Shown: positions 54,694-63,349 of the stretch, piece by piece
How positions within the stretch are numbered: position 1 is the stretch's first letter
Layout of the letters: each line of letters starts with the position of its first letter
Origin: Bog-113 sp965226755
GTDB taxonomy: Bacteria; Acidobacteriota; Terriglobia; Bryobacterales; Bryobacteraceae
Length of the DNA stretch: 64,000 nt
Direction: 5' to 3'
Assembly: GCA_965226755.1 (NCBI GenBank)
Contig: CBDDDT010000005.1
Location: forward strand, 310,001 to 374,000
Made by a program: the position numbers and the translations under genes
Notes under the pieces: model-generated
Told to the model about the DNA's origin: nothing
The model's input: only the letters and a program-made list of their open reading frames with translations
Databases searched by the model: none

Positions 54694-55998
54694 CTAACGC
54701 GCGGGGACTGAGCCAGCCGGTTCCTGCATACCGGAGTCCAGTTCGATGCCCGGCGCGGGCAGCAGACCCATTTCCTGGTAAATCGGCCGCATGATCGCCC
54801 GGATCTTCGGCAGTTCGAACGTGAACCAAACCGATCCCGCGATGCAGCACGCGCCCGTGATCATCACCGTATGGGGCGCGCCGATCCGGTCCGCCAGCGC
54901 GCCCGCCAGCAGACTGCCGAACGGCGACGCGCCGAAGAAGGCCGTCGTGTAATAGCTCATGGCGCGGGCGCGCTTATCTTCCGGGACCAGCGATTGGATG
55001 ATCGTGTTGCTGACCGACGCCGCCTGCAGCATGCCGAAGCCGGTGAAAATCATGAGTACGAACGACAGCCAATATGTATGCGACAAGCCGAACAGAACCA
55101 GCGCCGCGCCCAGCATGGCGGTGGCGATCTGAAGCATGCGCGTAAGCCCCGCGACCGACCTGCGGAACGCCAGCGAGATCGCCGACGCCAGCGCCCCGAT
55201 TCCTGACGCTCCCATCAGCCAACCCAGGCTGGTCGCGCCGCCGTGCAGCACCTGCGCGGCGAAGATCGGCAGCAGCACGGCATAGGAATAGCCCATCAGA
55301 CTGACCAGCGCAAAAAGCAGAAGAATGGTGCGAATCGGCCGAAAGGTGCGCACATAGTCCCAACCCTCGCGCATCTGTTCGAACATGCCGGCCTTCGCGC
55401 GGAGCGCGTCCAGCGGATGAATGCGCATCAGCAGCAAGGATGCGATCACGGCGAGGTAGCTGACGCCGTCGATCAAGAAACATCCGCCTTCGCCGAACCC
55501 TGCGATCACCAACCCCGCGAGCGCCGGCCCGATCAGCCGCGCCCCGTTCGCCATCGAGGAGTTGATGGCGATCGCGTTGCTCAGGTCCTTGCGGTCATCC
55601 ACCATCCGCACCAGGAACGATTGGCGCGCCGGCGCATCGAACGCATTGATCAGGCCCTGCACGGCCGTGAGAGCGATGATTTCGCCCAGCGTGATGACGT
55701 GCGCGAGCGTGAGCGCGGCCAGCGCGAGCGACTGGACCGCAGCCAGCGCCTGTGTCCACAACAGCAGCTTGCGGCGGTCCAGGCGCTCCACCCACACTCC
55801 CGCGAAGGGTCCCAACGCAAACGAAACAATCTGGCCCGCGAAGCTGACGACGCCTAGCAGCAGCGCCGAATGCGTCAGGTGATAGACCAGCCAGGTCGTC
55901 GCCAGCCGCGTCATCCAGGTGCCGATCACGGATATGCTCTGCCCGAAGAAGAAGAGCCGGAAGTTGCGGTTGCGCAGCGCCCGCCACGCGTGCGTCAT
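54694..55998 (-). CDS. MFS efflux transporter (EntS-like, MFS_3)
   Basis: A 434-residue exporter with about twelve helices. It begins WRALRNRNFRLFFFGQSISV then IGTWMTRLATTWLVYHLTHS. Further motifs are FAGVWVERLDRRKLLLWTQA and NAFDAPARQSFLVRMVDDRK, family hallmarks for enterobactin and drug exporters. The ATG at 55998 overlaps the marR stop by four bases (ATGA). An upstream leader in the same frame is an artefact. With MarR it forms a classical autoregulated efflux operon. Confidence 0.93.
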   Translation of the reverse strand: MTHAWRALRNRNFRLFFFGQSISVIGTWMTRLATTWLVYHLTHSALLLGVVSFAGQIVSFALGPFAGVWVERLDRRKLLLWTQALAAVQSLALAALTLAHVITLGEIIALTAVQGLINAFDAPARQSFLVRMVDDRKDLSNAIAINSSMANGARLIGPALAGLVIAGFGEGGCFLIDGVSYLAVIASLLLMRIHPLDALRAKAGMFEQMREGWDYVRTFRPIRTILLLFALVSLMGYSYAVLLPIFAAQVLHGGATSLGWLMGASGIGALASAISLAFRRSVAGLTRMLQIATAMLGAALVLFGLSHTYWLSFVLMIFTGFGMLQAASVSNTIIQSLVPEDKRARAMSYYTTAFFGASPFGSLLAGALADRIGAPHTVMITGACCIAGSVWFTFELPKIRAIMRPIYQEMGLLPAPGIELDSGMQEPAGSVPAR

Positions 55999-56453
55999 TG
56001 GGCCGCGCCCGCGCCGCGCTGCGCATCGCTTTCCACCAGCCGCCGCATGATCCTGCCGGCCGCGAACAGCGTGTCCCGCTCCTGTTCGTCGAGTTGCAGG
56101 ATGGCTTGCGCCAGCCACGTCCGCTTGGCGTCGCCCGCGCTCTTTCGCACGGCCGCGCCCTTGGCGGTCAGCGCGATAATCACCTGGCGGCCGTCGGTCG
56201 CATGCGGCGTGCGCTCCACCATGCCCATCTCCTCGAGCGCCGCGATCGTCGTCCCCATCGACTGCGGCTTGATCCCTTCGGCTCGCGCCAGGCCGGCGGT
56301 CGTCGCCGGCCCGTTCTTCGCCAGTCGCCCCATGACGCCGGCTTCCGTCAGGGAAAGCTCATGCGAAGCCGCCGCGGCCCGCACGCGGCGCACTAATAAC
56401 CCGAGGGCCTGCGTCAGGTCGGCTACGGCGAGCTCAAAGTTCTTGCGCGTCAC
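55995..56453 (-). CDS. MarR family transcriptional regulator
   Basis: A 152-residue winged-helix repressor. FELAVADLTQALGLLVRRVR is the dimer helix, ELSLTEAGVMGRLAKNGPAT and LARAEGIKPQSMGTTIAALE the DNA-binding part, and ERTPHATDGRQVIIALTAKG the wing. I chose GTG at 56453: it is nine bases after a perfect TATAAT, and the first ATG (56504) lies inside the operator. It overlaps the efflux gene start. MarR proteins are relieved by phenolic or hydrophobic ligands, but the ligand here is unknown. Confidence 0.93.
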   Translation of the reverse strand: MTRKNFELAVADLTQALGLLVRRVRAAAASHELSLTEAGVMGRLAKNGPATTAGLARAEGIKPQSMGTTIAALEEMGMVERTPHATDGRQVIIALTAKGAAVRKSAGDAKRTWLAQAILQLDEQERDTLFAAGRIMRRLVESDAQRGAGAAQ

Positions 56454-56462
56454 GGTAATTTC

Positions 56463-56491
56463 ATTATAGGCAAGAACAGGTAAACTTGCAA
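56463..56491 (-). promoter_or_regulatory. Promoter of the marR-MFS operon, leaderless-type
   Basis: On the minus strand TTGCAA (56491-56486) and TATAAT (56468-56463) are 17 bases apart. Nine bases after TATAAT is the GTG start codon of marR. Transcription would begin next to or at the start codon, so the message is likely leaderless. Confidence 0.6.
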
Positions 56492-56511
56492 GGTAATCTG
56501 GCAAGTTTGCC
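56479..56511. promoter_or_regulatory. Candidate MarR operator
   Basis: GGTAAACTTGC (56479-56489) and GCAAGTTTGCC (56501-56511) form an inverted repeat with 10 of 11 bases matched and an 11-base spacer. The site covers the -35 box of the marR promoter. A bound dimer would block polymerase. Autorepression is therefore likely. Confidence 0.65.
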
Positions 56512-56700
56512 TGCGTACAAAGCGGGCTTCAGGTCAACCGAGCGAAGAAGAACATCGCGGCGATGCCCGCCGCTTGCGGCGTGATTTTTCCAGGCATGTC
56601 CAGCGTTGCCGTAATTTTATGCGGCTTTTGTCGATTTCGGTCCGGCCGTGCGTCTATATCGTGAAGGCAGGGCAACTGGCCCGCTCGAAGGAACTCAGTC

Positions 56701-57297
<597 letters not shown>

Positions 57298-57358
57298 ACA
57301 TCGCGCCGTGTTGGGCGCACGCTTCAACGGGCTTGGTCAGACCAGCTCGACTCGGAGA

Positions 57359-57497
57359 TCACGACCAATCGCGCGCGCACGTCTTGCTGATCCTCTCCGT
57401 CTCCATTGCCTGTGGCCCGCGACTCTTTGAGCACGCCCTCTTCCCTGAGGAAGTCGTCGAGCGGTGATCCGATATGCCGATCCGGCTTGCTCTTTTT
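57359..57497 (-). pseudogene. XRE-family antitoxin-like pseudogene
   Basis: On the minus strand the frame after a TAA reads KKSKPDRHIGSPLDDFLREE then GVLKESRA. This is the N-terminus of XRE antitoxins (HIGSSLDDFLxEEGI). The continuation QAMETERISKTCARDW is found one frame away, corresponding to the QAMxxxxISKxxMA helix. The start codon is lost in an A-run at 57493-57499. The end is a stop at 57359. A deletion of about 10-15 codons plus a frameshift separates the two parts. 57298-57358 holds nothing more. Confidence 0.5.
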
Positions 57498-57512
57498 TTA
57501 ATCCTTTAACTT

Positions 57513-58295
57513 TCAGTCTTGTCCCAGGAGCGAGAGGAAGTTCGGCTGCCCATTGGACGCCTGGAGCCCGCCGTCGACCGGCAGAATCACTCCATTGATG
57601 AAGCCGGCGTCCTCACTCGCGAGAAACGCAACCACGCCCGCGATTTCCTCCGGTTTAGCCGCCCTCCCGAGAGGGAGGCGATCGACAAACGCGGCCATCA
57701 CTGCTTTACTTTTCTCGAGATCGGCAGTGGCCTCGCTCGACGTGAGGCTGGGCGCCACGGCATTGATCCGCACGCCGCGGGAGCCGTATTCGAGCGCCAA
57801 GGCGCGCGTCAAGTTCGTCAAGGCGCCCTTTGCCGCGTTGTAAGAACTCAGTCCCCAATCTCCGCCTAAACCCGACGCCGAGGAGAGGTTAACGATCGAA
57901 CCCTTTGTCTTCAAGAGATGGGGCAACGCTTCGCGAGACGCGAAGAAGACCGCATCCAGGTCAGTGCCCAAAACCTTTCGCCACTGCTCCGTGGTGGTCT
58001 GCGCGAAGGGGCCAAAGAAAGCTATCGCGGCGTTGTTCACCAGCACATCCAGCTTGCCGAACTTCGTGACCGTGTCTTCCACCAGCCGTTTCACGTAATG
58101 TTCATCCGACACATCTCCGGGATGAACAAGCGACTTGGCCGCATCGAAGCCTGCGATGGTTTCCTGCAATTTCTGTTCACGCCGCCCGTTGAGGACGACG
58201 AAGGCGCCTTCCCGCAGAAAGCGGCGCGCCGTGCTGGCGCCGATGCCAGAGCCGGCCCCCGTCACGATAACAACTTTTCCTTCAAATCTATTCAT
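57513..58295 (-). CDS. SDR family oxidoreductase
   Basis: A 260-residue classical SDR. TGAGSGIGASTARRF is the cofactor motif and the Arg-rich VVLNGRREQKL at the second strand suggests NADP. NNAAIAFF stands for NNAG. Catalytic Ser is in IVNLSSASGLGG and Tyr-Lys in YNAAKGA. It ends ILPVDGGLQASNGQPNFLSL, with the last residues longer than average. The substrate is unknown. It is monocistronic and upstream of the dead antitoxin on the same strand. Confidence 0.9.
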   Translation of the reverse strand: MNRFEGKVVIVTGAGSGIGASTARRFLREGAFVVLNGRREQKLQETIAGFDAAKSLVHPGDVSDEHYVKRLVEDTVTKFGKLDVLVNNAAIAFFGPFAQTTTEQWRKVLGTDLDAVFFASREALPHLLKTKGSIVNLSSASGLGGDWGLSSYNAAKGALTNLTRALALEYGSRGVRINAVAPSLTSSEATADLEKSKAVMAAFVDRLPLGRAAKPEEIAGVVAFLASEDAGFINGVILPVDGGLQASNGQPNFLSLLGQD

Positions 58296-58368
58296 GATTT
58301 CCTCCGGTCCAGCGAACGGGAAAGGGGTGTTCGTTCCCGTGTCTCACTTCAGGGTTCACCCCACCCCA

Positions 58369-58399
58369 TTATCCGCGTTCATTTCGTGTTCATCCGCGG
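58369..58399. repeat. Degenerate 10-base unit repeat (second copy, reverse orientation)
   Basis: Read on the minus strand it gives CGCGGATGA, ACACGAAATGA and ACGCGGATAA. The units are related to those at 12877-12910. It lies in the 385-base gap upstream of the HTH gene. Confidence 0.4.
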
Positions 58400-58473
58400 C
58401 CGATATCAGCGTGCTCTGCTCATCGAGCTCCGCATTCGGGCCATGCGAGTGACCAATGTCGCGTGGAAGCGCG

Positions 58474-58623
58474 TCATTTTCGGATTTCGAATTCCACCGC
58501 CGATTGAGGGGCCGCCTTTGACCACCTGGTCGCAACTGCCTCAAACGGCTTCCGGCATCCGCCAATTGGTGAATCACAGATCTGCCCAATCCCTTCCTCG
58601 CTCATTGCAAACCACTTAGACAT
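58474..58623 (-). CDS. Possible 49-residue small ORF of unknown function
   Basis: An ATG at 58623 opens MSKWFAMSEEGIGQICDSPI, then GGCRKPFEAVATRWSKAA, ending before TGA at 58474. A GAGG sits about 9 bases upstream. I recognise no family. It fills the otherwise empty gap 58296-58680 and may be real or chance. Apart from it and the 10-base unit repeat this gap shows only the promoter side of the flanking genes. Confidence 0.2.
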   Translation of the reverse strand: MSKWFAMSEEGIGQICDSPIGGCRKPFEAVATRWSKAAPQSAVEFEIRK

Positions 58624-58680
58624 CTCGCGTGCCTCACTCCCCTGCTGACACGCGCTACAGTCAAGCCGGGAACCAGCCGA

Positions 58681-59016
58681 ATGCCTCCATCCTTCGAAAC
58701 TCTCTCGCCCGTCCAGCAGCAGGTGCTATCCTTGCTCGCTTCCGGAACCACCGCGCAGGCCGCCGCCGAATCCGCCGGCGTCCATCGCGATACCGTCTCC
58801 AATTGGCGCCGTTCCGAATCGCCCGCATTGCAGGACGAAGCGCGGGAAAATGTGCAGGACGAACCCGTGCACAACTCTGCACAATCCTGCACAATGGACG
58901 AGCCTGCTGTCGTTTGTTTGCCGCCCGAATCTATGCACAACTCTGCACAATCAGCCCAATCTGCCGCCGCCGTCGGCGGTATAGTCGGCGCAAGCCCGGA
59001 AGAACCTGACCTCTGA
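58681..59016 (+). CDS. Small helix-turn-helix protein, probably internally shortened
   Basis: A 111-residue protein. Residues 1-40 form a HTH: FETLSPVQQQVLSLLASGTT then AQAAAESAGVHRDTVSNWRR. The rest is disordered, with two copies of HNSAQS (see the repeat at 58868). In relatives I recall, about 100 helical residues separate the HTH from such a tail. Here WRRSESPALQDEARE leads almost straight into it, suggesting an internal deletion. Family members are often small phage-terminase-like HTH proteins, but the role is unknown. Its stop is 7 bases before glnD. Confidence 0.55.
   Translation: MPPSFETLSPVQQQVLSLLASGTTAQAAAESAGVHRDTVSNWRRSESPALQDEARENVQDEPVHNSAQSCTMDEPAVVCLPPESMHNSAQSAQSAAAVGGIVGASPEEPDL
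58868..58952. repeat. Perfect 19-base direct repeat in the HTH gene
   Basis: TGCACAACTCTGCACAATC occurs at 58868-58886 and 58934-58952, 66 bases apart and therefore in frame. Each copy encodes HNSAQS. A third partial TGCACAATGG follows the first. The unit is itself a double of TGCACAA. Confidence 0.85.
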
Positions 59017-59023
59017 TCGGCCT

Positions 59024-61291
59024 GTGCAATCTCTTCAGGATCGTACCGAACGCGTCGACGCCCTCATTCAGGAGCACTGGCCTCCGCTCCAAGGCGTAGC
59101 CCTGCTCGCCGTCGGCGGCTATGGCCGCGAGGAACTCTTTCCCTTTTCAGACGTCGACCTCTTGTTCGTCACCCGCCGCCGCGACCTGAAAGAGCCACTA
59201 GCCCCGTTTCTGCGCACTCTCTGGGATTCCGGTCTCCGCATCAGCCACTCCGTCCACTCCCCGGAAGAGTGCCTGGAACTTGACGACCGCAACGTCGAAC
59301 TGAGCGTCAGCCTGCTTGACCGGCGCTTTCTGCTCGGGGATCGCGCTCTGTTCGGCATTCTCCGCGATCCCTCGAGCGAGCGTCTCGCCCCCGCTCTGGC
59401 CCGTCTCACCCGTGAGCGCCACGCCCGCTACGGCCGCACCATCTACCATCTCGAGCCCAATCTGAAGGACGCCCCCGGAGCTTTGCGCGACCTCCACGTT
59501 CTCCGCTGGCTCACGCGCTTAGGGATGGGTTCCGCGTCGCCCGAACCCGATCACGCTCTCCTCTACCGCCTTCGAGCGTCACTTCATGAAATCCTGCGCC
59601 GCGACGGCAATAGCTTGACTTACGCGATGCAAGACGCTTGCGCCGCCGCCTTGGGAATGCCCGACGCCGCCGCGCTCATGTGCGCCTATTACAGTCACGC
59701 CCGGGTCATCAATCGCGCCTGCCTGCGCCGAGTTGACGAAGCCGAGTCCCGCCGCAGTCCGCTCTTCGCCGCGCTCCGCGATCGTTCCTCGCGCCTCTCC
59801 AGCGCCGCGTTCTCCGTTCTTGGCGGCCGCGTCTACTTTCGCGTTCCTCCTCGTGACTCCCGTCAGTTCGCCGCCCTGTTCGAGTTCATCGCCCGTCACG
59901 GTCTCGCCTTGGCTCGCGACACCGAAGACCGGATCGCGCAGTTCGATTCCGCCACCCTGACCTGGACTGAGCTGCGGTCCATTTTGTCGCTTCCCTTCGC
60001 CGGAATCGCGCTCCGCGCCATGCACGATACCGGTTTTCTCGTGAAGCTCTTCCCCGCCCTGCGCGGAATCCAGTCGCTCGTCGTCCGCGATTTCTACCAC
60101 CGCTACACCGTCGATGAGCACACCCTCGTCGCCATCGAAACCGCCATCCGGCTGCGCACCGATCCAGGCCGCTTCGGCGAACTCGCGCGGGAGACTTCCG
60201 GCTATCCGCTCCTGCTGCTCGCGCTCCTTTTCCACGATTCCGGTAAGGGCGTTCCCCACGGCGAACATGCGGAAGCCTCCGTCGGGATCGCTTCCGGCGC
60301 GCTCACGCAGCTTGGCGCGCCGTCCGCCGAGAGCGACACGGTGCTCTACCTCATCCGCGGCCATCTCGAGATGTCCCGCCTGATGCTCACGCGCGACCTC
60401 ACCGATCCAGCCACCGCCGCCGCTCTCGCCGGCTTCGTCCAAACCGCCGAGCGCCTCAAGCTCCTCACGCTGCTGACCTGCTGCGATATCAGCGCGGTCA
60501 ACCCCGAAGCCTTCACCCCCTGGCGCGCCACTCTGCTTTGGCAGCTCTATGCAGCCACCGCGCGCCGCTTGACCGAAGGGCTCCATACCGACATCGCCGA
60601 TGCCGGCATGCCCGCCCGCTACGCGCTCACCCATTCGCCTGACGAACGCGACGAGCACCTCCGGATGCAAGCCGAGGGACGCCTCACCCGCCTCGACCGG
60701 GTTGGCGATGCCTGCCGCCTCACCGTCGTCACCTCCGATCGCCCGTTTCTGTTCGCCCGCATCGCCGGCGCGCTCGCCGGTTTCGGCATGAACATCCTCC
60801 GCGCCGAGGCATTCCGGAATGAGAGCGGGTTCGCCATCCAGACCTTCACCTTCGCCGACCCCATGCGCACCCTGGAACTGAACCCCGGCGAACTCGCCAT
60901 CCTGGAGAAGCTGGTTCGCGACTCCGTGACCGGCGTCCGCAACGTCGAGGATCGCCTTCGCGGCAGGCCTCCCGCGCGGCATGCGCCCGTTCATCCGCTT
61001 CTGCCGCGCGTCGCGTTCGACAACCGCGCTTCGCCTCGCGCCACTCTCTTTGAAATCGCGGCCGAGGACCGCCCGGGCCTGCTGTTCGACTTGGCCTCCC
61101 GCATCTCCGCCGCGGGCTGCAACATCGAAGTCGTTCTCGTGGACACCGAAGGCCGCCGCGCCCTCGACGTGTTTTATGTCACGCGCGATGGCCAGCCGCT
61201 CGATCCCGACTCCGCCGCGTCCTTGCGGGACGCCCTGCTCGCCGCCAGCTCCGGCCGTTCGCATGAGATACTACGGATTCCGTCCGCCTGA
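59024..61291 (+). CDS. glnD: [Protein-PII] uridylyltransferase/uridylyl-removing enzyme
   Basis: GlnD senses glutamine and adds or removes UMP on PII. The 755 residues are short of the 850-900 typical of proteobacterial GlnD. The nucleotidyltransferase site is GGYGREELFPFSDVDLLF, near residue 27. The GlnD-type domain follows. The HD phosphohydrolase core is LLLALLFHDSGKGVPHGEHA, near residue 400. Two ACT domains end the protein (TVVTSDRPFLFARIAGALAG, then IAAEDRPGLLFDLASRISAA). All active motifs are intact. It starts GTG at 59024, 7 bases after the HTH gene. No glnB or glnK is nearby. Confidence 0.96.
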   Translation: MQSLQDRTERVDALIQEHWPPLQGVALLAVGGYGREELFPFSDVDLLFVTRRRDLKEPLAPFLRTLWDSGLRISHSVHSPEECLELDDRNVELSVSLLDRRFLLGDRALFGILRDPSSERLAPALARLTRERHARYGRTIYHLEPNLKDAPGALRDLHVLRWLTRLGMGSASPEPDHALLYRLRASLHEILRRDGNSLTYAMQDACAAALGMPDAAALMCAYYSHARVINRACLRRVDEAESRRSPLFAALRDRSSRLSSAAFSVLGGRVYFRVPPRDSRQFAALFEFIARHGLALARDTEDRIAQFDSATLTWTELRSILSLPFAGIALRAMHDTGFLVKLFPALRGIQSLVVRDFYHRYTVDEHTLVAIETAIRLRTDPGRFGELARETSGYPLLLLALLFHDSGKGVPHGEHAEASVGIASGALTQLGAPSAESDTVLYLIRGHLEMSRLMLTRDLTDPATAAALAGFVQTAERLKLLTLLTCCDISAVNPEAFTPWRATLLWQLYAATARRLTEGLHTDIADAGMPARYALTHSPDERDEHLRMQAEGRLTRLDRVGDACRLTVVTSDRPFLFARIAGALAGFGMNILRAEAFRNESGFAIQTFTFADPMRTLELNPGELAILEKLVRDSVTGVRNVEDRLRGRPPARHAPVHPLLPRVAFDNRASPRATLFEIAAEDRPGLLFDLASRISAAGCNIEVVLVDTEGRRALDVFYVTRDGQPLDPDSAASLRDALLAASSGRSHEILRIPSA

Positions 61292-61294
61292 CAA

Positions 61295-61597
61295 ATGAAA
61301 ACTTTCGGTCTTTTCCTCGTGCTTACCGCTGGCAGTTTTGCGGCTTCGCCCACCACGCCGGCCCCTGACATCGAGCGCTTGTTTCGCGTGAAATGCGCCG
61401 CTTGCCACGGCGTGGATGGTTCAGGCGGAGCCGGCGCCAGCTTCAAAGGGAAGCTGGCCCATCACACCACGGCCGATCTCGAATCGGTGATTAAGAATGG
61501 GATCCCCGGAACGGCCATGCCTTCCAACTCGACGCTTCCCGCGCCGGCCGTTCACAAGCTCGCCCTCTACGTTCAGTACCTCAACAAGAAGAAATAG
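61295..61597 (+). CDS. Small c-type cytochrome
   Basis: A 100-residue monohaem cytochrome. A signal peptide (FGLFLVLTAGSFAASP) is followed by RLFRVKCAACHGVDGSGGAG with CAACH for haem. The distal Met lies in GIPGTAMPSNSTL and the C-terminal helix is VHKLALYVQYLNKKK. It acts in the periplasm as an electron carrier, partner unknown. It starts 3 bases after the glnD stop and overlaps the convergent lipA end by 17 bases. Confidence 0.92.
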   Translation: MKTFGLFLVLTAGSFAASPTTPAPDIERLFRVKCAACHGVDGSGGAGASFKGKLAHHTTADLESVIKNGIPGTAMPSNSTLPAPAVHKLALYVQYLNKKK

Positions 61598-62468
61598 CCG
61601 CGCTCTGCTGCGACTCGCTGGCGTGGTACGAACTCCGCACCAGCGGGCCTGCCTCCACATGCGCGAACCCCATCCGCATCCCCGTCTCGCGCAGCTCCGC
61701 GAACTCCGCTGGCGCCACATACCGCACAATCGGCAAGTGCCGCGCCGACGGTCGCAAGTATTGGCCCAGCGTCAGGATGTCAACATGGTGCTCGTGGAGA
61801 TCCCGCATCACGCCGGTCACCTCCTCGATCGTTTCTCCCAGGCCCAGCATCAGCCCTGACTTGGTCGGCGTCTCCGGCGAGAGAGACTTCGCATAAGCCA
61901 GCATGTCGAGCGACCGCTGATAACGCGCTCCCAACCGGACCTGCCGGTAAAGCCGCGGAACCGTTTCCGTGTTGTGGTTCAGAACGTCCGGCCGCGCCCG
62001 CATCACCGTTTCCATGGCCTTATGCGCGCCTTGGAAGTCTGGCGTCAGCACCTCGATTTTGCAGCCCGGCACGCGCTCCCGGATGGCCTCGATGGTGAGC
62101 GCAAACAACTCCGCGCCGCCGTCTTTGCGGTCATCCCGGTTCACGCTCGTCACCACCGCGTAGGAAAGGCCCATGGCCGCCACCGCTTCGGCCACCCGCC
62201 GCGGCTCGTCGTAGTCCACCGCTAGCGGCGCTCCTTTTTGCACCGCGCAGAATCCGCACCGGCGCGTGCACACGTTTCCCAGAATCATGAACGTGGCCGT
62301 GCCCCGGTTCCAGCACTCGCCGATGTTGGGGCAAGCGGCGCTCTCGCAAACCGTATGCAGTTTCAGCCCGGTCACCAGCGCCTTCAGGTTCTGGTAATTG
62401 CCGCCGCCCGGCGCGGGCGCGCGCAGCCATGCGGGCCGCGCCGGTTTGGTTTCGAGAGTAACGAGCAC
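61581..62468 (-). CDS. lipA: Lipoyl synthase
   Basis: LipA inserts two sulfurs into octanoyl groups using SAM and a sacrificial [4Fe-4S] cluster. The auxiliary cluster motif is CESAACPNIGEC (C-x4-C-x5-C) and the radical-SAM motif is CTRRCGFC (C-x3-C-x2-C). The Ser ligand of the auxiliary cluster is in VRSSYHASE. The 295 residues match. It starts GTG at 62468, sharing one base with the ftcD stop (TAGTG), so the two are coupled. lipB is not adjacent. Confidence 0.97.
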   Translation of the reverse strand: MLVTLETKPARPAWLRAPAPGGGNYQNLKALVTGLKLHTVCESAACPNIGECWNRGTATFMILGNVCTRRCGFCAVQKGAPLAVDYDEPRRVAEAVAAMGLSYAVVTSVNRDDRKDGGAELFALTIEAIRERVPGCKIEVLTPDFQGAHKAMETVMRARPDVLNHNTETVPRLYRQVRLGARYQRSLDMLAYAKSLSPETPTKSGLMLGLGETIEEVTGVMRDLHEHHVDILTLGQYLRPSARHLPIVRYVAPAEFAELRETGMRMGFAHVEAGPLVRSSYHASESQQSAAISSC

Positions 62469-63349
62469 TATTTACAGTCTAGCCGGGATTCCAATACGTA
62501 CTCCCGTATGCGGTCGCCGATCAGCCATCGCAGATCGTGCCCGTCCGATTCTTCCAGCGCCCGCCGCGGAATCAAGCCGATCAGCTCGCTTCCGGCGATC
62601 CCGATCCCGCGCCGCTCCGCTTCTTCCCGAATGCGCTCGAACACGGCATATAAGGGAGTCGTCTCGAAGTCCGTCAGGTTCACGGATACCTGCACCTGCC
62701 CGCGCGACTTCAGTTCCAGGCCCAACGCCTTCACGCACGGCAGCCCGCCCGACGATTGCCGGATCGCGCGCGCGATCTCCCGCGCCGCCCCCAGATCTTC
62801 GCTCCGCAGATTTACGTTCCAGGCGATCAGGAAGCGCCTGGCCCCCACGATCACCGCCCCCGCCGTAGGATGCCGGCCGAGCCCGAAATCCGGTTCGCCC
62901 GTAAACGTCCGCGACCGGATCGTCTCCAGAGGCGCTCGCGAAGGGTGCGACGCCGCGGCTTCGTAAAGGAACACCGGCACTCCCAGTTCCCTCCAGATCC
63001 GCTCCCCGGTGCGGCGCGCCAGTTCCGCGCACGCGGCCAGCGAGCTTCCGGAGATCGGCACAAACGGCGCTACGTCCGCCGCTCCAATCCTCGGATGCAC
63101 TCCGCTCTGCTCCGGCAAACGGATCCGGTCACAAGCTGTCGCGACTGCCCGGAACACGCTCTCCCCCACGGCTTTAGGCGTTCCCGCGATGGTCAGAACG
63201 GTGCGGTTATGATCCACGTCCGAGGTAGAATCCAGCAGGGTTGATCCGGCGACGCCGCTTGCCGCCGCCCGCAGCGCCTGAATCGTTTCGGCATTGCGTC
63301 CCTCCGAGAAATTCGGGACGGCTTCAATCAGGCCGCCGTCAGTCGTCAT
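62468..63349 (-). CDS. ftcD: Glutamate formimidoyltransferase
   Basis: FtcD moves the formimino group of N-formimino-glutamate to tetrahydrofolate, the last step of the folate route of histidine degradation. The 293-residue protein has only the transferase domain, without the cyclodeaminase. LIEAVPNFSEGRNAE opens it. The catalytic His is in DVDHNRTVLTIAG. PFVPISGSS and YEAAASHPSRAPLETI fit the folate and product sites. It overlaps the upstream hutI-like gene by 11 bases, a coherent pair, and lipA downstream. Confidence 0.95.
   Translation of the reverse strand: MTTDGGLIEAVPNFSEGRNAETIQALRAAASGVAGSTLLDSTSDVDHNRTVLTIAGTPKAVGESVFRAVATACDRIRLPEQSGVHPRIGAADVAPFVPISGSSLAACAELARRTGERIWRELGVPVFLYEAAASHPSRAPLETIRSRTFTGEPDFGLGRHPTAGAVIVGARRFLIAWNVNLRSEDLGAAREIARAIRQSSGGLPCVKALGLELKSRGQVQVSVNLTDFETTPLYAVFERIREEAERRGIGIAGSELIGLIPRRALEESDGHDLRWLIGDRIREYVLESRLDCK

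Noticed and set aside
56529..56700. Minus-strand tail reading MPGKITPQAAGIAAMFFFARLT upstream of the DHFR-like gene
   Set aside because: It has a plausible helical look but no start, no recognised family and overlaps the promoter region of the plus-strand gene.
59579..61264. A 561-codon minus-strand frame opposite glnD
   Set aside because: It is a shadow of the strongly supported glnD frame; the translation is Gly/Glu/Arg-rich without family motifs.
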